From the NCBI GenBank assembly GCA_937876375.1, contig CALEHY010000002.1, positions 1-64,000 on the forward strand: a DNA stretch of 64,000 bases, in the 5' to 3' direction. Shown piece by piece: positions 42,785 to 51,022 of this stretch (position 1 is its first letter; each line of letters begins with the position of its first letter). A program made the translations under genes and the position numbers. The notes under the pieces are model-generated. The model had not been told where the DNA came from and searched no databases. It saw nothing but the letters and a program-made list of their open reading frames with translations. Origin of the DNA: an uncultured Clostridia bacterium. Lineage in GTDB: Bacteria; Bacillota; Clostridia; Oscillospirales; Acutalibacteraceae.

Positions 42785-44812
42785 TTATTCGCACAATTCG
42801 TGCTGATTATTTCTTAAATTATTTACTATATCAAGCACATTCTGTGCTGATTTACGGATAAACACTGGTGGCTCACCAATAGGTGCATCGATAGTATATT
42901 TACCACCATTGTATGCTCTGCCATTCCATAGATATACCCACTCGTCATTAGGTAAATATACCTCACGCTTTGGAACAGCATTACCCTTTTTGTTTGGTCT
43001 AATAACTGGTGCTACAAGAATATCTCGACCAAGCAGATATTCGTAACATTCCTCATACGCTTCTTTTTCATCGTAGTAGAAGAAAAGTGGTCTAACAACA
43101 CCGACACCAGTTTTTGCATTATATTCTACAGCGTCCTTGATATATGGCTTTAGCGCCTTGTGATATGTTGACATTTTTTTGTCTATAGCTATAACACTAT
43201 CATCCACACACTGGGCATTCAAATCCGGATTAAGACCCTCGTGGCCACGCATAATAGGTGAAAACGCATTCATCTCACACCAGCGCATATATAATTCATC
43301 CGAACGCTTTAAATTAAAGAATGAGGTATAACCACCGATATCGCTATGTGATAGTCCAAAGCCACAGCAGGTTAGCGAAAGCATAGCTGGGATAACCGAA
43401 GGTAAACCAAAATCATATGAAAAATCAGTATGATTGTCACCATTCCACATAAGAGTAGAATATTCTTGGCTATTAGTATATCCAGCACGAGTGAAAAACA
43501 TAATCTCACCTAACTTGCCAGCCTCCTCAACAGCCTCACGATTTAGTTTTGCCCAGCGTACTGGCCAAGTGTTGTGTACAAGCTCGGCATTCTCACCACT
43601 ATACAGAACAGCGTCAGTAGGTAGATACTCACCAAAATCAGCCATCCAACCAGAAAGACCGATATCAATCATATTTTTCTTGATAATTCCCTTCAGCCAT
43701 TCGCAAGCATCTGGGTTAGTCAAATCAATCATTGCTGCTGGGAATGTGGTAATAGTTACGTAATAATCATCACCATTAGCATTCTTGACACAATATCCCT
43801 TTTCGCTAGCCTCCTTGTACAAAGGCTTCTCAACAGCTAAAAATGGATTAACATAGCCTAGCACCTTAACGCCCATAGCGTTCAATTCTTTAATAGTTTG
43901 AGGTAGATTTTGATACAAGTCGTTGTCGTACTCCCAGTTCCAAGACAGCTGTTTACCAACTGCTGTAACTCGTCTACCTTCCCAATCCTGTATCCAAGCA
44001 CCACTAACCTTTACACCATTTTCAAGTGCTTTCTTAACCTTTGACATAAGGATATCAGTGCCACCCTGAATGCCAAGAATATATCCATCATATACCCAAT
44101 CAGGTAGCTCTGGCTGACGACCGACAAGGGTTGTAAGCCTCGATATAACATCCTCAAAGCTCTCACCAAATCCAAAATAGAATGGAGCTATCTCATCAAA
44201 TCGGATTTCGTGATTCATTGTGTTGCGAAAATCATATACAGCAAGTGCTGTAGTATCCGAATGGAAGAAATATTTCTGTGAGCTGATAAATGTTGGCTGT
44301 GCATAATATGTCTCATATTTTGAGAACTTTTGCTTTTTAGTAGAGTTCTTAACGCCAATAACCTGTTTTGCAAGCTTCTTTGCAATTTGAGACGCATTGA
44401 TATGCTCTGCAACCCAGACATTAGTCTTCTTGCCACGAAGATTAAACTCACTAAACACCTCACCAGTACCATAGATATACTCATTAACTCTTGCAGGGAT
44501 AGAAAACCACATACGAGTGCAACCATCAAAACCTGATGGAACGAATTTGACAATATCGTTGTCGATAGTGATATCCATTCTACCCTTTGTCAAAATAAGA
44601 GTTGCTGATTTTTCATCACAGATGATATTGGTGATGAGAATCGATTCACGCTCATCAACCTTTTCACTAATCTTAAAGCTACCACGAGACATTTTGTACG
44701 AATTGGCACCGAAGCCAGCCTCGCACAACTTCATTCCTCGTCTAAAGATGAATTTTTCTTCATCACCGACGATAAGCCTTAACGAATTGTGATACCATTT
44801 AAAACTAACCAT
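42785..44812 (-). CDS. sftG: GH31 sulfoquinovosidase-like alpha-glycosidase
   Basis: 675 residues, no signal peptide, so intracellular. It aligns with E. coli YihQ with a constant offset of 13 across the active site. The nucleophile is Asp392 (GWMADFGEYLPTDA), the acid/base is Asp459 (MWNGDNH), and there are conserved Gln275 (QDW), Trp291 and Tyr495 (SDIGGYT). YihQ-type enzymes release sulfoquinovose from the plant lipid headgroup. The sulfonate-contacting Arg301 of YihQ is Gln288 here (GKQLSW), an odd change that could shift specificity. First gene of the operon, with a strong promoter and palindromic operator. ATG start with AGGGGTG. Confidence 0.82.
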   Translation of the reverse strand: MVSFKWYHNSLRLIVGDEEKFIFRRGMKLCEAGFGANSYKMSRGSFKISEKVDERESILITNIICDEKSATLILTKGRMDITIDNDIVKFVPSGFDGCTRMWFSIPARVNEYIYGTGEVFSEFNLRGKKTNVWVAEHINASQIAKKLAKQVIGVKNSTKKQKFSKYETYYAQPTFISSQKYFFHSDTTALAVYDFRNTMNHEIRFDEIAPFYFGFGESFEDVISRLTTLVGRQPELPDWVYDGYILGIQGGTDILMSKVKKALENGVKVSGAWIQDWEGRRVTAVGKQLSWNWEYDNDLYQNLPQTIKELNAMGVKVLGYVNPFLAVEKPLYKEASEKGYCVKNANGDDYYVTITTFPAAMIDLTNPDACEWLKGIIKKNMIDIGLSGWMADFGEYLPTDAVLYSGENAELVHNTWPVRWAKLNREAVEEAGKLGEIMFFTRAGYTNSQEYSTLMWNGDNHTDFSYDFGLPSVIPAMLSLTCCGFGLSHSDIGGYTSFFNLKRSDELYMRWCEMNAFSPIMRGHEGLNPDLNAQCVDDSVIAIDKKMSTYHKALKPYIKDAVEYNAKTGVGVVRPLFFYYDEKEAYEECYEYLLGRDILVAPVIRPNKKGNAVPKREVYLPNDEWVYLWNGRAYNGGKYTIDAPIGEPPVFIRKSAQNVLDIVNNLRNNQHELCE

Positions 44813-44827
44813 ATAAACACCCCTTTT

Positions 44828-44885
44828 GTAATTAATTAACGCTGTTAATCAATTACATTATACTATTATATATTTGTTAAGTCAA
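44828..44885 (-). promoter_or_regulatory. Sulfo-sugar operon promoter and 29-bp operator
   Basis: Minus strand TTGACT (44880-44885), 17-base spacer, TATAAT (44857-44862), nearly perfect SigA consensus. Directly after the -10 box is a palindrome with arms GTAATTGATTAAC and GTTAATTAATTAC around AGC (44828-44856), matching at 12 of 13 positions. It covers the transcript start, the typical place for a repressor. The ROK protein of the operon is the best candidate to bind it. Confidence 0.8.
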
Positions 44886-44891
44886 TAAAAA

Positions 44892-44914
44892 TAAGGGCTG
44901 AAATTCAGCCCTTA
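44892..44914 (-). terminator. Terminator after the GNAT/ABC operon
   Basis: TAAGGGCTG pairs with CAGCCCTTA around a five-base loop and is followed by T-rich sequence. It overlaps the last two codons and stop of the GNAT gene and insulates the next promoter. Confidence 0.8.
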
Positions 44915-45399
44915 ACATTAATATAATGAGGAACAATATCCTTGTATGTACCGTCCTTGGAGCGAAAACCCTTTGGTATCACTCCAAGCCTAATAAAGCC
45001 TATCTTTTCATACAGTGACAGTGCTGGATAATTATCAGCAACAACAGCATTAAACTGCAGGATGGAAAAGTCAAAATCACCAGCCTTATCTATGCAATCA
45101 CGAACAAGCACCTCGCCAACTCCATTGCCACGCTGTGATTTTGCAACAGCGTATGATGCATTACATATATGACCACAGCGACCAATATTGTTTGGGTGCA
45201 AGATATATAAACCGACCACATTGTTGCCATCATCAAGTGCTATGCCAGTATATGTTTGGTCGCAAAAGAAGATATCGCCACTCTCTTCTGTCAAAAACTC
45301 CTCTTGTGGAAAGGCAAGTCCGTCATCGACTACTTCATTCCATATTGCGATAGCATCTACTAGATATGCCTTGTCATATTTTACAACTTTTACTGTCAT
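44905..45399 (-). CDS. GNAT-family N-acetyltransferase
   Basis: 164 residues with the GNAT fold. Acetyl-CoA is bound by the loop KSQRGNGVGEVLVRDCID (the R/Q-x-x-G-x-G/A motif), and NYPALSLYEKIGFIRLG is the usual C-terminal segment. The substrate is unknown; L-amino acids, antibiotics or peptides are all possible. The ATG at 45399 with AAGGAGA is chosen, since the longer frame overlaps the ABC gene. It is last in the operon after two exporter genes, which could hint at resistance or self-protection. Confidence 0.85.
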   Translation of the reverse strand: MTVKVVKYDKAYLVDAIAIWNEVVDDGLAFPQEEFLTEESGDIFFCDQTYTGIALDDGNNVVGLYILHPNNIGRCGHICNASYAVAKSQRGNGVGEVLVRDCIDKAGDFDFSILQFNAVVADNYPALSLYEKIGFIRLGVIPKGFRSKDGTYKDIVPHYINVKG

Positions 45400-45400
45400 A

Positions 45401-47152
45401 CTATCTCCTTGGGAACTGTGAATTATATAGTTCGTAGTAAAATCCTTTTTGGGCAAGTAGCTCCTTGTGTGTGCCCTGCTCAACGATATTTCCTTCACGC
45501 ATAACGAGGATAATATCAGCCTCTTTGATAGTAGCTAGACGATGAGCTACGATAAACGAGGTCCTACCCTTCATCAGTGTTGCAAATGCCTTTTGTATCT
45601 TTAACTCTGTTCTTGTATCAATGGATGAGGTCGCCTCATCAAGAATGAGCATAGGTGGGTTGCAAAGCATTAGACGAGTTATGCATAACAGCTGTTTTTG
45701 TCCTTGAGAAAGTGAGCCACCATCCTCACCAATAACGGTGTCATAACCATCAGGCAAACGCTTGATGAACGAATGAGAATGTGCCATTTTTGCTGCATTG
45801 ATAACTTCTTCGTCAGTAGCGTTTGGAGCACCAAGTTTGATATTATCCCTTATAGTGCCAGACCTCAGCCAAGTATCCTGAAGCACCATACCAAAGCTGT
45901 TACGCAAGGAATGAAGCTTAATATTAGAATAATCATCACCATCAAGTGCGATATCGCCAGACTGATAATCATAAAATCTCATCAAGAGATTAATTAGTGT
46001 TGTTTTTCCACAGCCAGTTGGGCCAACGATAGCAACTCTTTGACCAGGCTTAACAGACAGATTAAAGTCCTCAATCAGTGACTTGTTCTCTGTGTACGAG
46101 AATGATACATTCTTAATCTCTAGCTTGCCATCAACAGTCGCAAGTTCAACAGCATTTTCACTATCGAGAGGTATCTCATCATCCTCTATCAGTTCAAAAA
46201 GTCTACCAGCACACGCAAGAGCATTTTGCAATTCTGTAACAACGCCAGAAATCTCGTTAAATGGCTTGGTATACTGATTAGCATACGCTAAAAAGCAAGT
46301 CAAAACACCAACAGTGATAGCGCTCTGCTCTGTCTTAACAGCAAGGACAGCACCAAAGAAGGCAACAGCAGCGTACACGATACTGTTTACAAATCTAGTC
46401 GCTGGGTTAGTGATAGATGAAAAGAACACTGCACGCAAGGAATACTTTTGCAATCTTTCGTTAATCTCGTCAAAATGTGCGATATTCTCATCGCCATGTG
46501 AATATGCGTTAACTACCTTTTGATTGCCAATCATCTCATCGATAAAGGCTGTTTGTTCTCCTCTTGTTTCGCTCTGCAATTTGAACATTTTGTATGTTTT
46601 CTTTGCAATAAAATTAGCGATAAGGAAGCTGAGTGGTGTAACAACAACGACAACAATAGTAATCCAGACATTAATCGATAGCATAAATGCAAGAGTGCCA
46701 ATAATTGTAACAACGCCAGTGAACAGCTGTGTAAAGCCCATAAGCAGACCATCAGCAAACTGGTCAACGTCAGCAATAACTCGTGACACAACCTCACCAG
46801 TTGGATGGCTATCGATATACGAGATAGGCAAACGTTCTATCTTGCGAAATGCTCTGTCCCTCATATCACGAACGACATTAAATGTTATCTTGTTATTGCA
46901 CACATTCATCAGCCATTGTGCCACGGCAACAGCACCGATAATAATAGCGATTTCAACAAATATAGGTGTCATAGATGCAAAGTCGACAAGACCCTTGCCA
47001 ATAATGAAATCAATCACCCTACCGATAAGGACTGGAACATAGAGAGTGCCTGCAACAGTGACTAATGCAAGGAGCATAGACAGTGCTAGGAACACCTTGT
47101 AACGACCGACATAGGTGCCGACCTTTTTCAATACAGATTTATTACTCATCAT
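45401..47152 (-). CDS. ABC exporter half-transporter, canonical ATPase site
   Basis: 583 residues: an N-terminal six-helix exporter domain (about 15-315) and a C-terminal ATPase. Walker A GPTGCGKTT, signature LSQGQKQ (a variant of LSGGQ), Walker B LILDEATSS with the catalytic Glu. It pairs with the next upstream product to form a heterodimeric multidrug- or peptide-type exporter. ATG at 47152 with GAGGAGGTG ahead, overlapping the upstream gene by 11 bases. Confidence 0.92.
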   Translation of the reverse strand: MMSNKSVLKKVGTYVGRYKVFLALSMLLALVTVAGTLYVPVLIGRVIDFIIGKGLVDFASMTPIFVEIAIIIGAVAVAQWLMNVCNNKITFNVVRDMRDRAFRKIERLPISYIDSHPTGEVVSRVIADVDQFADGLLMGFTQLFTGVVTIIGTLAFMLSINVWITIVVVVVTPLSFLIANFIAKKTYKMFKLQSETRGEQTAFIDEMIGNQKVVNAYSHGDENIAHFDEINERLQKYSLRAVFFSSITNPATRFVNSIVYAAVAFFGAVLAVKTEQSAITVGVLTCFLAYANQYTKPFNEISGVVTELQNALACAGRLFELIEDDEIPLDSENAVELATVDGKLEIKNVSFSYTENKSLIEDFNLSVKPGQRVAIVGPTGCGKTTLINLLMRFYDYQSGDIALDGDDYSNIKLHSLRNSFGMVLQDTWLRSGTIRDNIKLGAPNATDEEVINAAKMAHSHSFIKRLPDGYDTVIGEDGGSLSQGQKQLLCITRLMLCNPPMLILDEATSSIDTRTELKIQKAFATLMKGRTSFIVAHRLATIKEADIILVMREGNIVEQGTHKELLAQKGFYYELYNSQFPRR

Positions 47153-48866
47153 CAGTCACCTCCTCGGAAAACTGGGAGAAATAAATCTCTCTATAAACAT
47201 CACAGTTATCTAATAGCTCGTCATTAGTACCGATACCAACACATTCACCATCATCGAGCACAATAATCCTATCAGCCTCTAAAACAGATGAACAGCGCTG
47301 TGACACGATGAACAATGTTGGATGATAATCAAGCGAATATATTGCCTCTCTTAATGCTCTTTCGGTAGCAAAATCGAGTGCAGATGCACTATCATCAAGG
47401 ACAATAATCTCTGGCTTCGACACCAGCGCTCTAGCGATGGATAATCTCTGCTTTTGACCACCAGAAAGATTTGAGCCATTCTGCTCAATGACAGTATCTA
47501 GTCCATCCTTGTCATAAACTGTGTCATAAATCTGTGCTAGCTTGAGTGCAGAATTAATCTCCTCATCAGTAGCGTCAGCCTTGCCCCATTTGATATTATC
47601 ACGAACAGTGCCAGCAAAAAGCACTGATTTTTGCATAACAAATCCAATTTTTGAACGCAGCTCGGCATCATCAAAGCTTCTAATATCCCTACCGTTAATA
47701 GTAATTATACCACTATTAGCGTCGTAATAATGTGGAATAAGATTAACCAAGCTAGATTTACCAGAGCCTGTTGACCCAATAACGCCAATAATATCGCCCT
47801 TATTAGCAGAAAATGAGATATTAGAAAGACTCTCATCACCAGCGTCAGCATAGGTTAGTGACACATTGTCAAACTTAACAGCACAGTCATCGTAGACTGT
47901 CATATCATCATTATGCTCCAATGCAGTGTTGATATCCAAGATATCAGAAATTCTATCACCAGATGCAAATGCCTTTGAAATAGTGACAACAAGATTAGCA
48001 AACTTGATGAGTTCAACAAGAATTTGGCTCATATAGTTATACAGTGCAACTACCTCACCCTGTGACAACGAGCCACTGTTAACAGCGACAGCACCATAAC
48101 GAATAAGCAAGATAATACCCAGATTAATCACAACATATGTGACTGGGTTCATCAGTGCAGAAATTCTGCCAGCTAAACGCTGAAAATGAGCAAGAAGATT
48201 GTTCTTATTAGAGAAGCGATTATACTCCTCACTCTCACCATTAAATGCACGAATGACTCTAGCGCCATTAAGATTTTCTCTAGTGGCAAGGGTTACGCTG
48301 TCGAGAGTGTTTTGCACATTCTTGTACTTTGGCACAGTTATTTTCATAACCGTTAGCACTACAGCGCTGAGAACAAAAATAACGATAAAGAATATTGCAC
48401 CAGCAGTTCGGTCGATGCCAAGTGCCATAACAAACGCACCGATAACAATAAATGGTGAACGCAAAAATAGTCGTAGCACCATATTGACACCACTCTGTGC
48501 TTGGTTAACATCAGTAGTCATACGAGTGATGAGCGTTGAGGTGCCAACCTTGTCAATATCATCAAAGGTGAAAGACTGAATTTTTGCAAACAGCGAATGG
48601 CGTAGCTCCGTAGCAAATCCAGTGGCAGCCTTGGCAGCAAAATACTGTGCTGTAATAGCAGCGACCATACCAACCACAGCAAGCAAAACAAGAACAAGCG
48701 CTCTTGACACAACAAGGCGCATATCCCCCATTCTGATACCATCATCGATGATAGAAGCGACAACAAGCGGAACAATTAGCTCGAACGATGCCTCCAGCAT
48801 TTTGAACAATGGTGCTAGAATTGATTGAATTTTGTAATTCTTCAAATAAACTAACAAATTTTTCAT
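47142..48866 (-). CDS. ABC exporter half-transporter, degenerate ATPase site
   Basis: 574 residues: six membrane helices, then an ATPase with Walker A GSTGSGKSS and signature LSGGQKQR. Walker B reads IVLDDSASALD, so the catalytic Glu is replaced by Asp. That is the mark of the degenerate half in heterodimeric exporters such as BmrCD and TM287/288. The ATG at 48866 gives MKNLLVYLKNYK, the usual start of such proteins. It has no ribosome site and lies only six bases after a TATAAT box, so the message may be leaderless. Confidence 0.9.
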   Translation of the reverse strand: MKNLLVYLKNYKIQSILAPLFKMLEASFELIVPLVVASIIDDGIRMGDMRLVVSRALVLVLLAVVGMVAAITAQYFAAKAATGFATELRHSLFAKIQSFTFDDIDKVGTSTLITRMTTDVNQAQSGVNMVLRLFLRSPFIVIGAFVMALGIDRTAGAIFFIVIFVLSAVVLTVMKITVPKYKNVQNTLDSVTLATRENLNGARVIRAFNGESEEYNRFSNKNNLLAHFQRLAGRISALMNPVTYVVINLGIILLIRYGAVAVNSGSLSQGEVVALYNYMSQILVELIKFANLVVTISKAFASGDRISDILDINTALEHNDDMTVYDDCAVKFDNVSLTYADAGDESLSNISFSANKGDIIGVIGSTGSGKSSLVNLIPHYYDANSGIITINGRDIRSFDDAELRSKIGFVMQKSVLFAGTVRDNIKWGKADATDEEINSALKLAQIYDTVYDKDGLDTVIEQNGSNLSGGQKQRLSIARALVSKPEIIVLDDSASALDFATERALREAIYSLDYHPTLFIVSQRCSSVLEADRIIVLDDGECVGIGTNDELLDNCDVYREIYFSQFSEEVTDDE

Positions 48867-48872
48867 ATCATT

Positions 48873-48948
48873 ATTATATAACAAAAAGAGTATAATTCAA
48901 TAATTATTTTTATAATATCCTTGCAATTACAAAAGTGTGTGATATAAT
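48873..48948. promoter_or_regulatory. Divergent promoters between the ABC exporter and Gfo/Idh genes
   Basis: Minus strand: TTGAAT (48895-48900), 16 bases, TATAAT (48873-48878), ending six bases before the exporter ATG. Plus strand: TTGCAA (48921-48926), 16 bases, TATAAT (48943-48948) for the oxidoreductase. Confidence 0.65.
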
Positions 48949-48984
48949 CAAGAATGTAATTTCTATATAATATGGAGAAAAGAT

Positions 48985-50295
48985 ATGGAACAAAAACCAG
49001 TTACAGCCATTATTGTTGGTGCAGGTCACAGAGCATTCGTGTACAGTGAGCTAGCAAAAACCAACCCAGAAATGCTAAGGATTGTTGGCGTTGCTGACCC
49101 AAATCCTGTTAGAAGAAAGAAGGCTATGGAGCATTTCGGATTTGGCGAGGATATGTGTTTTGAGAGTGCAGATGAGCTTGCAAAGAGAGGCAAGCTAGCT
49201 GACGCTGTCATCAATGGCACAATGGACGAACAGCACCTAGAAACAGCTGTACCACTGCTCAATGTTGGATACGATATGCTGTTAGAGAAGCCATTCGCTC
49301 CAAACGAGGAGGAAATGCGCCAAATCGTTGACTGTGCAAAGAAGAATAATTCAAAGGTTATGATTTGCCACGTTCTACGATACACTCCATTCTACTACGG
49401 TATCAAGGAAAGAGTTATCAGTGGCGAAATCGGTGATATCATCAATATCCAGACAACCGAGCATGTTTCATATCACCACCTATCCACCTCATATATCAGA
49501 GGTAAGTGGGCTAATAGTGACAAATGTCACACCTCCATGTTGCTAGCAAAGTGCTGTCACGATATCGATATTATGATGTGGCTAATGAGTGAGACCGAGC
49601 CTACACAAATCAGCTCATTCGGTAGCACATACCAGTTCAAGCCAGAGAATGCACCAGAGAGTGCTGGCACAATCTGTATGAAGGATTGTCCACTGGTCGA
49701 TACATGTGATTTTAGCACAAAGAGATTGTATATCGACCACCCAGATAGATGGTCATTCTATGTATGGGATGCGCTAGAGCATATCGATAACCCTACTATC
49801 GAGGACAAAATCGCTCTGATGAAGAGTGACAACCCATATGCTAGATGCATATACAAATGCGACAACAATGTCGTTGACCACCAGTCAGTGCTAGTTAACT
49901 TTAAGAGTGGTGCTACTGGCACACACAATATGGTCGGTGGTAGTGCAGAGCCAAGAAGAAATATACATATCATCGGTACAAAGGGCGAGATATTCGGCAA
50001 TTTTGAGGAGTCAAAGTTCACCGTACTAAAGATTAACCCATCACCAGATGCTCATCACGAGGAATGTGATGTTGAAGAGGTCGATTTGAAGGTTACTGGC
50101 GATATGGTAGGTGCTTATGGTGGCCACGGTGGTGGCGACGAGCGATTGGCTGCTGATTTTGTAAAATTCATTAGGGGTGAGGAGCCATCTCTTGCATGTA
50201 CCTCAATATTCGACTCTGTTGCAGGTCATTTGAGCGTTTATCTTGCTGATAAATCAAGAGAAAATGGTGGCGCCCCACAAGAGGTAAAGCTATAA
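48985..50295 (+). CDS. Gfo/Idh/MocA-family NAD(P)-dependent oxidoreductase
   Basis: 436 residues. The N-terminal Rossmann domain starts TAIIVGAGHRAFVYSELAK, and the conserved EKP motif is LLEKPFAPN. The C-terminal domain is enlarged and includes a Cys-bearing insert (TICMKDCPLVDTCDFS) found in a subset of this family. Members oxidise or isomerise sugars, inositols and amino sugars; the substrate is unknown. ATG start with GGAGA. Its stop overlaps the next start (TAATG), so the PqqD-like protein is translationally coupled. Confidence 0.87.
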   Translation: MEQKPVTAIIVGAGHRAFVYSELAKTNPEMLRIVGVADPNPVRRKKAMEHFGFGEDMCFESADELAKRGKLADAVINGTMDEQHLETAVPLLNVGYDMLLEKPFAPNEEEMRQIVDCAKKNNSKVMICHVLRYTPFYYGIKERVISGEIGDIINIQTTEHVSYHHLSTSYIRGKWANSDKCHTSMLLAKCCHDIDIMMWLMSETEPTQISSFGSTYQFKPENAPESAGTICMKDCPLVDTCDFSTKRLYIDHPDRWSFYVWDALEHIDNPTIEDKIALMKSDNPYARCIYKCDNNVVDHQSVLVNFKSGATGTHNMVGGSAEPRRNIHIIGTKGEIFGNFEESKFTVLKINPSPDAHHEECDVEEVDLKVTGDMVGAYGGHGGGDERLAADFVKFIRGEEPSLACTSIFDSVAGHLSVYLADKSRENGGAPQEVKL

Positions 50296-50561
50296 TGAAG
50301 ATAAAGAGTGGATTTATGACCAGAACACTTGGCGACAAGATCGTCGCTGTGGCTGTGGGTCAAAGAGCATTTGAGTTCAACGGAATGATTAATCTCAATG
50401 CATCAGGCAAGTTCATATGGGATTGCTTGGCAAAGGATACAGATATCGATGAAATCGTGGCAAAGATGGTCAAGGAATACGATATCGACCACGATACAGC
50501 AATGGACGCTGCTACAAAGTTCATCGACATTTTGAGAGAGAACGACATTCTCGATGAATAA
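50295..50561 (+). CDS. PqqD-like protein (RiPP recognition element fold)
   Basis: 88 residues of the PqqD family: a winged-helix fold that binds leader peptides in many ribosomal peptide pathways. Typical segments are FEFNGMINLNASGKFIWDCL and the C-terminal FIDILRENDILDE. No radical SAM enzyme or precursor peptide is seen nearby, which is unusual. It overlaps the oxidoreductase stop by one base. In such settings it may act on a peptide encoded elsewhere or be a stand-alone adaptor. Confidence 0.8.
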   Translation: MKIKSGFMTRTLGDKIVAVAVGQRAFEFNGMINLNASGKFIWDCLAKDTDIDEIVAKMVKEYDIDHDTAMDAATKFIDILRENDILDE

Positions 50562-50573
50562 ATATGATAATTA

Positions 50574-50658
50574 GCAGGGGTGGCGAAATTGGCATACGCT
50601 CAGGCCTCAGAAACCTGTGGTAACAACCGTGCGGGTTCAAGTCCCGTTCCCTGCACCA
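50574..50658 (+). tRNA. tRNA-Leu (CAG)
   Basis: The acceptor arm GCAGGGG pairs with TCCCTGC with one G-T, and CCA is encoded. The loop CTCAGAA puts anticodon CAG in place, reading CUG. The long variable arm and the T arm GCGGG-TTCAAGT-CCCGT are those of a class II leucine tRNA. A terminator hairpin follows. Confidence 0.93.
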
Positions 50659-50661
50659 AAA

Positions 50662-50697
50662 AAACTAGTCTATCTTTTTGATAGGCTAGTTTTTTTC
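50662..50697 (+). terminator. Terminator after tRNA-Leu
   Basis: AAACTAGTCTATC and GATAGGCTAGTTT form a stem with one mismatch and a T loop, followed by a T run. Confidence 0.8.
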
Positions 50698-50705
50698 ATA
50701 ACAAA

Positions 50706-51008
50706 AAGGCACTCTTGGGGGTGTCCTACATAAAGGAGCATAGGTTTTGACTTTGTCCTTTCACCTATCTATAACATTAAAAATGCCCATAATACGCTAG
50801 TATTGTGGGCATTTTGTAATATCATATCTAGGCAAAATTACTTTGTCAAAACTGCAAGGCACTCTAATAATAGTAAATTTTTGCATTAAGATTAGGCATA
50901 AAATAACCAGTAGGCTGACGCCTACTGGCTATTTTTAACGACATATTAATCAAAAAGGTACATTATTAGAGCTATACCTCTTTATGCAGGACACCCCTTG
51001 AGTGCCTT
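50706..51008. repeat. Composite inverted-repeat element, two modular copies
   Basis: The outer arms GGCACTC..GGGGTGTCCT (50706 on) and AGGACACCCC..GAGTGCC (to about 51006) are inverted repeats of about 35 bases. The right half (50882-51008) matches the copy at 16530-16677 over about 125 bases, including the CCAGTAGGC palindrome. The left half keeps the ends but has another palindrome in the middle (AAAATGCCCA-N-TGGGCATTTT around 50790-50820). No open frame with a start is convincing. It looks like a mobile, non-coding repeat family. Confidence 0.7.
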
Positions 51009-51022
51009 TCGTTATATAGTAT

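Noticed and set aside
42785..44812. Ordinary alpha-glucosidase or alpha-xylosidase (YicI type) for the GH31 gene
   Set aside because: The match to YihQ runs across the whole active site with constant spacing, and the operon holds sulfo-TAL genes.
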